NCBI GenBank assembly: GCA_030522415.1
Contig: CM060121.1
Span: forward strand, 21,684,642 to 21,748,641
Reading direction: 5' to 3'
Length of the DNA stretch: 64,000 bases
Source: Channallabes apus
Taxonomy: Eukaryota > Chordata > Actinopteri > Siluriformes > Clariidae
Below, one piece after another: positions 53,006-64,000 of this stretch. The translations under genes and the position numbers were made by a program. How positions within the stretch are numbered: the stretch's first letter is position 1; every line of letters starts with the position of its first letter. The notes under the pieces are model-generated. The model saw only the letters and a program-made list of their open reading frames with translations, was not told the DNA's origin and searched no databases.

Positions 53006-54955
53006 AAAAAATGCTGGGTTGTTTTTTCTACCCAAACGCTGGGTTGCCGCTGTTGGGTCATTTTTCTGGGTTATTTACAGAGAGTTGGGTAGTTTTTGTG
53101 TAACCCAGCTGCTGGGTTGAAGTTTGCTTGGCCCCTCCCCCAAAGTTCACCGGTGGATTCAGCGGCTGTCACTCAGCTTCGTGTCTCTTGAGCTCTCACA
53201 CCGCTGATGACGGTTCATCCTCCTCGGACATTTAAGGGAAAATGGCGTTAAATACAAGGTCTGTATACACATGTTCACTCACCTAATTCACATATGACTG
53301 AAAAATTATTACTATATGTAACATTTATTGCTGTTACCGTGTTAAGGTTACACACAAACTTTCCGGCTGGTCTGAGGTACTGGATGATAATTTAGCTGAG
53401 AATAGCTGCTAGCCACCCCACCTGTGTATGAAAGAGACGGCTAAGATGTCTGAGCTTTTTTAGCTTTCTCTGTAGAATGTTTGCAGGGTTACGAAGATGG
53501 TGAAGTGATGAATGAACGCTAAACTGTTAACTGTAGTGTTAGCATGACGCATGCATTTAGTTAGTTTGCTAGCATTAGCAACCACTTTAGAACTTTATTA
53601 AACTCACTGCTTGAGACAATAAAATGCTGTGGTGTTACAAACCACTGACCCTCTCACAAATATACAGACCTGCTAACCCTCCCGTTTTTCACTAGCTAGT
53701 AATTTACTCTGCGGTCAAATTTCTCCTGCGTTTCTCCCGAGTTATAACAATATTTTACACCTTTCCCCCTTTGGCAAGTATGCAAATGTATCACCAGTAA
53801 TTGCATGTAAGCTAACCAGGTAGCTCTCTTTAACCAAAGTTAAATTAACTATCAGTCAGCGCGCCAACTACAGGAAAAAGTACCACAGCGGTACAGATAA
53901 CTACTAGATGGAAGTATTAATATTTTGGTGATTGTAATGTACCAGTATGACACCAGCTATGACATTTTTTCGGTAATTAGCTTAAAATCAATGCAGACTA
54001 CAATATCAACTAGTCTGACATAAAGTGCTGTATCCTAAAAGTCGTGCTTATTTTGCTGTTTTATGTTTGGTAGTAGCTGTCTCCATGTTTTTGTTTCTGG
54101 TTACCTATACCCTATCTTAATGGGCAGCTTTGTAATTTTTTAGTATCAATCGTATTTCACACGAAATTGATAGTCTTATTCAGTTTAATCTTTGCTATTC
54201 AACAAAATTTTAACTTTTTCATTTCTTTCTTTCTAAGGTTGGCACCAACATGGTGGAGTGTCAAGGCCGTACCCCTACATCCTGACGTTGGGAGATAATG
54301 ACCAGCGCTGCTCTCAGTAATGTTGTAATGTTGCTATGAAATAGCGAGACCTACCTGAAAAGTCATAGACAGACAGTGTATGTTAAAATGAGACCAGGGC
54401 TGGATAGTTTTGATCCTGCTCTGTAGAAGTTGCTTCAGCCTATTTGTTCAATTTCTCCATTCTGCCCTTGTCAGTAATAGTACAGTAATGATGTCACTGT
54501 TTATTATCTGTTCTTGTGCTTTTGAAAAATAAATGTTTTTTCTAAGAACATTTAATAGGATGATGTTTATTGCATACATGTATGTTTTTTGTAATAGACC
54601 AGTATATCAAAGTAATTTAACTGTTTAATAGACATGGGTGTTTTTTTTTTTTTTTTTTTTTTTTTAACAGATTTCATTTTAAACATGAAAATAATAATAA
54701 CCTATTTGTGAGGTAGAATTAACCCAATTCTACCTCACAAATAGACCAATTTATGTGGTGGAATTAACCCAGCATTATAGTTAAATATGACCTAGCATTT
54801 GGATTTAATATTTAACCCATCTTGTTGGGTTAAACAAATAACCCATCTTGCTGGGTTAAATTAACCCAGCATTTAGTTAGTCCTATATTTACCCAGCAGC
54901 TGGGTTAAAAACAACCCAGATTGGGTTGTTTTTAACCCAGCATTTTTTAGGGTGT
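53006..54955. mobile_element. Nested 1.95 kb inverted-repeat element inserted at a TA
   Basis: The termini are inverted repeats: left CACTCTAAAAAATGCTGGG, right complement CACCCTAAAAAATGCTGGG. Both are followed inward by many spaced copies of (T)AACCCAGC / GCTGGGTT(A). The element is flanked by TA on both sides, and removing it restores continuous Tc1-like sequence (TTATTTTTA joined to CACAAGATCT). The interior has a transcription-unit look: GGGAAAATGGCGTTAAATAC followed by a donor-like AAG|GTCTGT, a pyrimidine tract ending TTTCTTTCTAAG|GTTGGCACC near 54238, and AATAAA near 54528. No transposase is visible, so it is non-autonomous. The family name is unknown to me. Confidence 0.75.
54640..54665. 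repeat. Poly(T) run inside the nested element
   Basis: About 26 consecutive T residues. Confidence 0.95.
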
Positions 54956-55697
54956 ACACAAGATCTAATGAGATGTACGACTTTTTGTCCACAGAATATT
55001 GGCCCAAAAATCTTGAGATAATCAAGATATATTCTTGCCAAATATGAAGTAAAACCTTATGTTCTTTTTTGGTCAGCAGTGGCTTTTGCCTTAGAACTCT
55101 CCCACGAATAGCATTTTTGTCCAGTCTCTTTCTTATTCTTGAGTCATAAATACTGACATTAACTAATGCAAGCATGCCTGCAGTTCTTTAGATGTTGTTG
55201 TGAATTATTTTATGAGCTCATGGATGAGTAGTTGTTTTGGTAGGTTGGCCCCAGGAAGGTTCAAGTTATCTCACCATGTTTTGTTGGAGACCCAAAGCCT
55301 TAGAAATGCATTTGGTAACCCTTATCAGACTAATACATTTCAATTACTGATTATGTTCCTCTTCAGATCTTGTTTCATGTCAGACAGGTTCTATTTAAGT
55401 GGTTTCTTGATTCAACAGGTCTGGCAGTAATCAGCCCTGAGTTTGACAAGTGAAATTTAACTCAGCTTTGCACAATTCACAGTTCATTCATGATTTAGCA
55501 TGGGGGACAATATCTTTTTCACACAGGGCCAGGATTGGAGGGATTTTTTCTTCATAAATCAAATCTAATTTTAAAAACTACATTTTGTGTTTACTCTGGT
55601 TATCTGTGTGTTTGTTTGTATTGATTTGTTTGATGATTTCAATTATTTAAATATCACAAATATGAAAAGGGGGAAAATACTTTTTCACTGTACTGTA

Positions 55698-58600
55698 GCT
55701 TGTAACGACTTGTGATGGGACTTCTATGTTATAGACAAAATGTGCATTAAAGCTGCAAAAACCAAAGCTGTTCTTATCTTTATAACTTCTTATACTGTAC
55801 ATATAAATTAGTGAGTTAAAAATGCAACCCAAAGGAATAGCAATGGTATTAAGACGACCTTACTTGCTGCCTAAGAGAACTAAATGTCTATTTTGGGGCT
55901 ACACACAAAATTTTGTGTGAAGTAGTACCTAAGCATATCAAATTATGTGTTTTGGAGGGATTACCTTTTTGAAATTAATTACAGCTCATCTCATGTAATT
56001 TGACTATCTGTAGCTTTTCATGATGGACAATTTTTTATACTGTTCTCATAATAATGGTTTGCAGAACATAATAGAAATGCTAGCATTTAATTATTAAATT
56101 ATACATGCATATTCTTTACACATGCATGTATAATCCAATAACTTAATTATTGATTTCAATCAAATCCCTATTTCTGGTCTACATTTTGAATGCCACAAAT
56201 AATTTGGACTCAGATGTCAATTTAATCGGTCATAACAAAGTTAAGGTTAACCTTCTACAAATTTGGAAAAGGGAAGAATCAGAGTCTAGAAAATCTAGAA
56301 AACTTAGGTTTCAAATTTTCAGCAGGCCTGATTGCTGCTCACCTTCACTCCACTGATCTTCCCAAAACATCCCTCAAAATGTAGCTCATTAATGACAGTA
56401 TATGTTGACATATTTTCTCCAGTACTCAGATCCACACCAAAGCTTCCACTCAGCTAAGATAAGTTTTAGAATTAGTTTTATCTATTGTTTATAAACAGTT
56501 AAAAATCAACTGAACTGAAAAATGTTGGAAATACATAACCCTAATAAGCAACTGAGATCAATAGGTTCTAGTAAGCAATCAGAGACCAGAATTAGGACAG
56601 AGATAATTGAAATAATTTGATGATGTCAGATATGCACAGACTTTCACTTCTTTTCAAATGAAGGCTAAATAATTATGTTGACCTGATCTGTTCAAAACCT
56701 ATAAGCAATTTTGCTGCCACTTTAGTTTTTACATTATTTAATTTGATTACAGAATTTATGTTTATTTTTATCTTAAATGTGCTATTGTCCCTAACTATTG
56801 GTAGAGGAGTGAATTGTATGAAATTGGTTTACATAAATAAACTTCTATGGCTTGCCTTGCCTTTTTAATCATGTTGATGAAATACCTCATGGGCTACAAC
56901 TGCTGTGAAATTTCAAGATACTATAAAACTATTTAATTATGTACTGGTATGAATGTTTGTTTGTACAAACCTTGAAAGTAATAGCTCATGAAATTACTGC
57001 TTAGTGGTTTAGGTGCAAAATACGCTGCTGGGAGAGCTGCCCTGATAGGATATCCAGATTGTTTGTACTACGACCTTGTCCTTATTTCCCATTACCAGCA
57101 TATATACATAATAAGCTCAAATGACATGCAGTTAAATGTTCATACTATAAATTCTTCCTCTCAATGTTCCTCTAAGGTAGCTAAAAAATCTTGTTTTAAA
57201 AGGCCTACGTCGCTTGTTTCTTCTATTTTACACCACTAGGAGGATTAATATGTAGCCAGCACACTGTAGCTAGACGGCAGGTGGAGAAACAAGATTATAC
57301 AAAACGTCGAAGACTCTTAATATGCTATATACTGCAAATTTTTTATACTTTTTTTTAAACTAATGAATCACGGCTAAATTCAAAGACTTCTTGTCATAAA
57401 ATTCTATGCTGGTGAATGCTTGTGATTAATTAAACTACAAACCAGTCAAACTGACTAATCTGTACTTGAATAATAATAAAAGAAACTCTTTTTTATCAAG
57501 AAAACTTAACTTTGTAAAACGTTTCGACTGAATGCATTCTAATCTGGAAAGTCAGTGATGCCATTTATAGAAAAGCTCAGAACAGAGGCGTAGATAAGGG
57601 GCTGGAGAATGTTGGTGGGACAGGGCAGAAGAGGTTAACACTGCACATACACAGTGCATCTGAGTGTATACGTGTCCAATGACATTGTTCTGCGCTGGAA
57701 CTTCGCAGCAATAATGCTCATAAAACCGTCAAATAAACGCGGCCTTACCTAGTTTTTTCGTATTATGTGTTATAAGAACAATCGATATAGTCAATAAGTA
57801 GTATATGTTCCAGTAGTTCCGAAACATACTAGTTAGCTACCTATGATTACATTACTGGCTATGGCACAAAATCGTATGAATGGACAACTGCCGACATAAT
57901 CAAGCATTAACTGTAAGAGGGATTCAATTATAACAAAACTGATGCCAAACTGACCGAACTAATCTATTAACAAATTTATCACATAAGAACAAAATTTAAA
58001 AATATATATTACATACTAATAGCAATATAAACAACTTAATAAAATGACCTTCTGTTTATTTGTTTGTTTGTTTGTTGTCTCTGAATTGATTGAATTAACA
58101 AGATGGACAGTCCTATAGGAGAAAACTAGAGAACTGAAAAGAAATGTAACCTACGCGGGCAGTTGACAAAGACATCAAATCACTCTTCCATTTGCTGTGC
58201 ATACCAGTGCATAGTGACACTATTGTTTTATATCAACATTAAATACAGAAAAAAGCAATGTATGTTGTAAGATATTCATTCCAGCCCTTCGTTTTTATGT
58301 TGAAACACAAACAAACCTGCTGGGATACGAGTAAAATTGTGAGGACATGACTCGAACAATCAAGGACACATTTGAAATAGCTGTCTAAAGAGGTCTGAAC
58401 TTTTGCCCGAACGACTATCCCTTCTCTACTAGAAATGCGACACCATAGTAAACATACTGACAAGTAACAAATTACTGTGGGCGTCATATTGTTCTTTGCT
58501 CTTGTCTTTCCATGTACCAGTGAATGAACACCCAATATTCGAAATCCTTCGACCACCTCCTTTGTGCGTGGGTTTTATGAAGAGGGGCTTTGCTGAACTA

Positions 58601-59190
58601 TTGTCACCAATTAATGATTAGCTGAAACTTTTCGTTCACCCGCCAACGCTTGTCAAGTTTTTGAAGGGTGGACCAAATCAACGAGGTGTAACAGACTCCA
58701 AGGTGCAAGAGGTTGACATATTTGGTGTAAAATATGGACCAGCAAGTAAAAATATATGATGGCTGGATAATTTACTAGGCGATTATCCATAAAAAGGAAA
58801 AGTAACAGGATTTTTTACACAGATTTTCACGTGCTAGGACTTAGAAGCTCTTTTCCTGCTGATCCCGTCTCAGCCCAATCCTTGCTGTCCGCCTAACCTA
58901 TTTTTCGTAACAGATCCGTCCAATAATTCAATAAAACGGCCCGAAGTCTACTCTGACAAAATCTGTGTCTGAACGCTACATAAATCTTATGTAAAGTTAG
59001 GGGAAATAGGACGCTGGAATGTAGCTTTTCATACTAAAGTTAAATAAACTCTATACTATTTTATGTAGACTAGCCAAATAGTACATTTATGGTGGTATGA
59101 AGGCCTAGAAGGAAAAAGAGGAATCCGGTTAAAATCTCAAAAGGACGGTTGTCCCTTTCTTCGTTTCTTTCTCTTCTTCGGGAGAGCCTT
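55698..59190. other. Interval upstream of hoxb1a
   Basis: AT-rich, noncoding. Short frames (56988-57239, 58239-58556) have no recognisable domain. From about 58500 the sequence becomes more balanced, with homeodomain-type ACCAATTAATGATTAGC near 58608, and may include hoxb1a upstream control elements. Confidence 0.5.
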
Positions 59191-59201
59191 TCAGGAGGGT
59201 C

Positions 59202-59350
59202 TTGACATATTCGTGCTGTTATCAGATTGATGGGCCAGTTTGATTGAAGTGGCTTTGTCATGCAAATGTCATGCGCGTGATGGATGGTCACCGTGCGCTG
59301 ACAAACTTCTGGAGGTCCCCACACCATTGGCGCCGTGACGGCTCACGTGA
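59202..59350 (+). promoter_or_regulatory. hoxb1a autoregulatory element (b1-ARE) and promoter
   Basis: Three PBX/HOX repeats on one strand: AGATTGATGG at 59224-59233, TGATTGAAGT at 59241-59250 and TGATGGATGG at 59278-59287. Between the second and third lies CTTTGTCATGCAAAT at 59253-59267, adjoining SOX and OCT sites. TTGACA (MEIS/PREP-type) sits at 59202-59207. This is the architecture of the Hoxb1 r4 autoregulatory enhancer described in mouse, chick and pufferfish. CACGTG at 59344-59349 follows. The block lies 150-300 bases before the hoxb1a start. Confidence 0.85.
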
Positions 59351-59501
59351 TCAGCAGCTGAGGTATAGATGTGTTGTAGGGAAACAGGAGGAAATACTCT
59401 GGAGGTAATCATTTTCGTTTTCCCTGATGACATACTGCTGCGAGGTTACAGCACGGACAATTTCAAACACGCGTCTTTCTCCTCTTCGCCATCAGATGCG
59501 C

Positions 59502-60948
59502 ATGGACAATTCCAGAATGAACTCATTTTTAGAGTACACAATTTGCAACCGGGGAACGAGCACTTACCCCACAAAGTCTGGATACCATCATTTGGATCAG
59601 GCTTACTCGGGCCCCTTTCAGTCCGGTGACAGCTATAACTCTGATGGACGACTTTACGTAGGGGGCAGCGCGCAGGCCGCAACGGCACAACATCAGCACC
59701 AGAGTGGATGCTACGTGCATCACCAGAACCAGAATCAAACCAGTGGCACGGGCCTCTCAACTTACGGTAGCACAGGCTATGGAGCGCACGCCTCTGCCAC
59801 CCCGGACTATGGCCATCAGCAGTATTTCATGAACCACGAACAGGATGGAATGTATTATCAATCTTCTGGTTTTGTTACCCCAAGTGTCGGTCCTAATTAC
59901 GGGTCCTTGGCCGGTACGTATTGTAGCACGCAGGGAGCAGTTCCGGCGGCGCCATATCAACACATGAACGGTTGCGAAGGCCAGGACCACCAACTCCTCT
60001 ACAGCCAGGGTACATACGCCGACCTAGCATCCTGCCAGCAGAAGGAGTCAGGCTCGGATCAAATGCCAGGGAAAACCTTCGACTGGATGAAAGTTAAAAG
60101 GAACCCTCCTAAAACTGGTGGGTTGGTTTTATATTTGTTCAAACGACACCGAAATTCATATATCGGTAGTAGAAACAAATTATTGTTAAATTTTGTGCTT
60201 AGTGTATTTCTAATGTTTAACTACTTCACTTTCATTTTTTTAAATCTACAGTGCGCATATGGGCCTATCTGTGTCTGGATGCCCTTATGTGCATATGTGT
60301 TGAACAGCTTTGTTGCCTTAATTTTGCTTTGGTCCTCTGAGTTAGTTTTCACTGGCTTTTTTCATTTATCTTCTTTACCCCATAAACACGCTGTCAAGTA
60401 TCCAAACACTGAAAACACAGGGCGTATTCTGACTCTGTACAAATAGGGCGTTATTGGGAGATACCGAATTATGACCAGCGAAAAGATCCGAACGTGAACG
60501 TGAATTCACTCACAAATAATATAAAAAACTGTAATAAGCACTGTTTTGAGTTCATCATACTTGGTCAGAATATTACTAGTGACTTTTGTTATTGAAAAAA
60601 AGGCATTTAATGTGTTTATACTTTTTTTTTCACACAGCAAAGGTAGCAGAGTACGGTCTGGGTCCACAAAACGCAATCCGTACAAACTTCACTACAAAAC
60701 AGCTTACAGAACTCGAGAAAGAGTTCCACTTTAGCAAATACCTGACACGAGCTCGCCGGGTGGAAATCGCTGCTACGCTTGAACTGAACGAAACACAGGT
60801 AAAGATTTGGTTCCAGAATCGACGAATGAAGCAGAAGAAACGTGAAAAGGAAGGACTTGCTCCTACATCAACTACTTCTAAGGACTTTGACGAAAACTCG
60901 GATCATTCTTCAACGTCTCCAGGCACGTCCCCAAGTCCAGAAACCTAA
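59502..60948 (+). CDS. hoxb1a: Homeobox protein Hox-B1a
   Basis: Exons 59502-60117 and 60638-60948, with a 520 bp phase-1 intron (donor GTGGGT, acceptor TTTTTCACACAG). The product is 308 aa, close to zebrafish Hoxb1a. The start gives [18 protein letters not shown], which parallels the mouse Hoxb1 start. An in-frame ATG 25 codons upstream adds non-conserved residues, and MNSFLEY at 59517 is an alternative. A Tyr/Gln/His-rich N-terminal half leads to [14 protein letters not shown] (FDWM at about 193-196), the labial-type PBX motif. The homeodomain at about 216-275 ([22 protein letters not shown], helix 3 [16 protein letters not shown]) is followed by a short Ser/Thr/Pro tail. It specifies rhombomere 4 and should maintain its own expression through the element at 59224-59287. 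Confidence 0.97.
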
Positions 60949-62100
60949 CGAAATAGTCGGAAATTAGGGCCATGATATGAACTACAGGTCTTTATAATAT
61001 AAAATAATAGTTCCTTAAACATTCCAAATTGTGTCGAACATTGATATTGAAATAGGACACAGGTTATACATTTTATTTGAACTTTCACCTGAAGGGGAAG
61101 TTTGTTTGGAATAAATTTGAACAAGTTGTTTAGGATGTGCTCCAATTTCTATAGGTTAATTCAGGGTACACAAGCTCCGATTTTCATCCAAAAGTCGGTA
61201 GTGCACTTTTAGCATGTTTACAAGTCTGTAAACGGACCTTTTAACTAAAGAGAGTATGTAAGGACAGAATGATAACTTTTGTATTGTTGTTTATTTTTTT
61301 TAATGTGGATATACGTTAGTGAATTGTTTGTAATAAGTTCTAAAGTTTATTCGTCATAAGGTTTAATTGGACCGTTTGCACTATGCGGTTACAGGACTGG
61401 CCTTCTCGGAACTGATGCACCACACACTGTTATTACTGTAATCTCTACAACGACTGATTGAGTCGTTGACGGAATTAAATAATTTTTATTCTTTGTTGCT
61501 TAAATTTAAAATCTAAATTCGAACACAAAGTACAATCCATGCATTTAACGATTCAGAAATTTTGTAACTCGAGATAAACAGGATGGATTAGATAGCCTTG
61601 TTTTAATTTCAAGCCACAAAGGTTTTGAGACTTATAGTGTGCTGTTGTTATGTATAAATACATGATTATTATGTAATTTCTTTATCTAAAACTTTTAGAT
61701 AATGATATATGCTATATTTTGTGCTGTAATCACAGACTGGCTGAGTTTTATTAGTTTGTCTGTTTGTTGTAACGAAAGCCCTATTTCAAATATGTGTCTA
61801 CCTCAAATAATAATTATTAATAATAAAAATATTTTGATCATTTACTTGGTTCAGAATTTTTTTTTCCAGCTCTATAGCATGTATTGGTGATTCATCCATC
61901 CTACATTTTCAGTAACTAGTTTGTTTGGCCATGGGCCGTGGTAAAACAGGAACTAATCGCGAAAACAGGGCAAGGACAAATACTTTATGTGCATTGAGGG
62001 GAAAAAAATCCTTTAAATAGACATATAACCATTAAACATCATTTATTCACACACACACACAGACATACACCACTTTACCGAGACAATGATGAAGTGAGAA
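60949..62100 (+). other. hoxb1a 3-prime UTR and flank
   Basis: Possible poly(A) signals lie at 61110-61115 (AATAAA) and near 61820. A miR-10 7-mer-A1 match CAGGGTA is at 61162-61168, inside the UTR only if the first signal is bypassed. No other gene was recognised. Confidence 0.5.
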
Positions 62101-62129
62101 CCAGTCGCTGTTGTTCTGCAGGTTTGCTC

Positions 62130-62143
62130 TGACCTTTTTACCT
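62130..62143 (-). promoter_or_regulatory. Candidate 3-prime retinoic acid response element (DR2)
   Basis: On the minus strand the sequence reads AGGTAA-AA-AGGTCA, a DR2 1.2 kb downstream of hoxb1a. A DR2 RARE 3-prime of Hoxb1, needed for early neural expression, is established in vertebrates, and the position, spacing and base sequence here agree with it. RAR/RXR binding is inferred. Confidence 0.75.
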
Positions 62144-62619
62144 CAGCGCCTTGGAGAGCTCGAAGCAAGTAAACAAACTGGAAAACACTCCGTTTCATTG
62201 TCATTAGCTGCAGCAATTTAAAAAAATTAACTAAAGTAATTGTTCGGTTGTAATCTTAGTTTAAAAGAGATTTATAAACGCATTTCAACGGATTTCAAAC
62301 TTTTAAATGTACCTCAATGAATGATTAGGACTGTGCATGATTGTTGGTGCGTTCAAGAGAAAGCCGGCGTTCTTCTGAATCCTACTTTAATGTACACCAA
62401 AACGAGTAGTCAAATGAACTGGGAATAAAAAACCTTTAAATGCACAATGTTTTAAAAGAACACAGTTTCTTTTCAACGAAATAACTAAATGTTCCCTAAA
62501 ACAATATTTTTGATAATACTAATTTGAAATCCCACACATTTGTTTGATTTGCAAAATCGTTAATTTATTGGTAAAACACTTGATACAAAGTCTCTTAAAC
62601 CACAGAATAACTTGTACAT

Positions 62620-62840
62620 TATCCTAAACGAGGAAGGGCTTTTTGGCCATCTGCTTGCGCAGTTGGTGTGGATTTCAGTCACGCTGTTCTGGGCGTTTGT
62701 CCTTCCCCCTGCCCGCCCCCAAAACGAGCTTTGATCACATTGCCTTTCCCCGTGGTCAACATCCCGAGTCTGCATTGAAACGCAAAGAAGCCAAAGCAAA
62801 CGAACCCGGGATTAACCAGAGGTCATCGTTAAATTCAGTA
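62620..62840. promoter_or_regulatory. Candidate conserved block 3-prime of hoxb1a
   Basis: A more GC-balanced stretch in an AT-rich flank, with CTTTGAT (TCF/LEF-type) at 62729-62735 and AGGTCA near 62821. It is open in short frames on both strands without recognisable products. Enhancer status is a guess from composition and position. Confidence 0.25.
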
Positions 62841-62943
62841 AAATGAACTCATACATAAATTAACTCTTCCAAACCAACACATTTTGTTTCGTTTATACAG
62901 TTTAAATGCGTATTGCGGAAAAGTTATTCTTTTGCACTTTTTA

Positions 62944-62979
62944 TGCGCGCGCGCGCACGCACGCACGCACGCACGCACG
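62944..62979. repeat. (GC)n(ACGC)n repeat
   Basis: Alternating GC units pass into about six ACGC units, a strictly alternating purine-pyrimidine tract with many CpGs. Confidence 0.95.
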
Positions 62980-63543
62980 AGTAAATAAACTTTAAACACT
63001 TGATACAATGTTCAGAAAAATATATAATCACTGAACAAGTATAGGTATTAAGTAAAGTCATGTCTGACTTAGGAACAATTTTTTATTCCTGCAATTTCAT
63101 TTGGAGATATTCTAGGTCCTGGGATAATGTAAACTTATTATAAAGTGCGGAGCACGGCCGTGAGGGAAAAGTCGACACATGCATGTTATTTAATAGAAAA
63201 TCTTAAAGGGTTATCTCAAATATAAATTTCACAAGTAGCCGGGTGCACAATAAAATTTCTGAGTATGAGGTTAACAAACGTACATAATCATGTGCATATT
63301 TGTAATACTCTGCCCACCAATACAAAAAAAATGCATATTTATACAACTTGCACACAAATTAACTTTTCTTGTATATAATAATCATAATGATCATAATAAT
63401 ACAATCTGATTTATTGCACTTGATTTAATCGTTGGATGAACAGTATTTCTGTATTTTGCTTACTATTCCATATACTGTATATACATATATTTTTACTATT
63501 TAACTACAGGACGCACCAAAAATTAACCTGTTGATAAACCTGT
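62980..63543. other. AT-rich flank, nothing recognised
   Basis: No gene, repeat family or clear regulatory motif was seen. Confidence 0.5.
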
Positions 63544-63545
63544 TA

Positions 63546-64000
63546 CACTGCCTGACCAAAAAAAGAACTTAAGATTTTGTTCCATTACATTTAGCACTGA
63601 TTGTGGTGTGCAGTATGGCTCTCATTAAATATGTGAAAATGATGCTTCATTCTCCTTTCACAATTTGAAGTCGGATCATTATGAACGAAAAAAAAATGTG
63701 ATTGGATATGCTAGTCGTTCAGTACATTCAGGTCATTGTTTTCATTGTATTGCCACATAACGTTGCTGACCATAGACCTAACAAGCTGAAGTCACTCCTA
63801 ATAATAACAACGTTGCCCCAGACACTTGTACAATTGGCATTATTCTGGGCTAGGCCAAATCTGGACTTATCAGACCACATGACCTTTTTATTGCTCCAAA
63901 ATCCAATCTTTATGCTCCCTAGAAAATTTAAGCCCTGATTGGTCTAACTAATAAGTGGTTTTCTTATGGCCAAACAACTGTTCTAATGGTGTTTTCAGCA
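63546..64000 (-). mobile_element. Second Tc1-like transposon, cut by the window end
   Basis: Starts after a TA at 63544-63545 with a terminal repeat CACTGCCTGACCAAAAAAAG. The following minus-strand sequence is Tc1-type transposase, with phrases such as ACATAACGTTGCTGACC, AAATCTGGACTTATCAGACC and CCAATCTTTATGCTCCCTAG. Internal deletions break the frame. It is a different family from the copy at 52664-55697, as the terminal repeats differ. The other terminus lies beyond 64000. Confidence 0.8.

Larger units (their letters stand above)
52664..55697 (-). mobile_element. Decayed Tc1-like transposon, split by a nested insertion
   Basis: Two segments, 52664-53005 and 54956-55697, are the halves of one Tc1/mariner-type element with its transposase on the minus strand. 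Recognisable transposase-coding phrases include the complement of ACTTTGAAATGGCC and ACTTAAATCTGATTGAG (decayed DLNxIE motif region) and CAGCTTCAGGACCTGG. The right terminus ends TTTTTCACTGTACTGTA. The reading frame has many stops and small deletions, and the left terminal repeat is missing, so it cannot make transposase. Without the nested element it would be about 1.1 kb. Confidence 0.8.

Noticed and set aside
54873..55175. 100-codon minus-strand frame
   Set aside because: It spans the junction of the nested element and the decayed Tc1-like transposase, so it is transposon debris and not a host gene.

Overview
This window is about 64 kb of a vertebrate HoxB cluster, almost certainly the HoxBa cluster of a teleost fish. 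Six two-exon homeobox genes lie in one orientation (+) in posterior-to-anterior order: hoxb6a, hoxb5a, hoxb4a, hoxb3a, hoxb2a, hoxb1a. All six encode the pre-homeodomain (F/Y)xWM motif in exon 1 and the homeodomain in exon 2, separated by a short phase-1 intron (520-870 bp). A miR-10 gene sits between hoxb5a and hoxb4a. Its mature arm has the GGAUUUGUG ending I associate with fish miR-10c, which belongs to HoxBa. The presence of paralogs 4, 3 and 2 also argues for Ba, because zebrafish HoxBb lacks them. Interspersed repeats near hoxb1a are of fish type, and some resemble repeats of ostariophysans (catfish or characins), but the species cannot be named from the sequence alone.

Layout: 1-2395 upstream of hoxb6a; 2396-3876 hoxb6a; 5936-7368 hoxb5a; 7369-17394 interval with candidate CDX and retinoic acid elements, a CpG-rich candidate promoter and mir-10; 17395-19005 hoxb4a; 19006-39240 the 20 kb hoxb4a-hoxb3a interval with several candidate enhancers, distal promoters and untranslated exons of hoxb3a; 39241-41083 hoxb3a; 45050-46934 hoxb2a; 46935-59501 a repeat-rich interval carrying the only clear transposon copies between genes; 59502-60948 hoxb1a; then a 3-prime flank with a DR2 retinoic acid element and another Tc1-like copy that runs off the end of the window.

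How the parts work together: the Hox proteins are DNA-binding factors that, with PBX and MEIS/PREP partners, give positional identity along the hindbrain and trunk. Sequence motifs reconstruct much of the known circuit: a DR5 between hoxb5a and hoxb4a, a DR2 3-prime of hoxb1a, a three-repeat PBX/HOX plus SOX/OCT autoregulatory block in front of hoxb1a, a PBX/HOX plus PREP/MEIS pair in front of hoxb2a, an NF-Y plus E-box pair in the hoxb4a promoter, and miR-10 seed matches in hoxb3a and hoxb1a, with the strongest downstream of hoxb3a. Microsatellites are abundant throughout. No gene outside the Hox family and mir-10 was recognised. Gene names rest on protein features recognised by eye; no database search was run.
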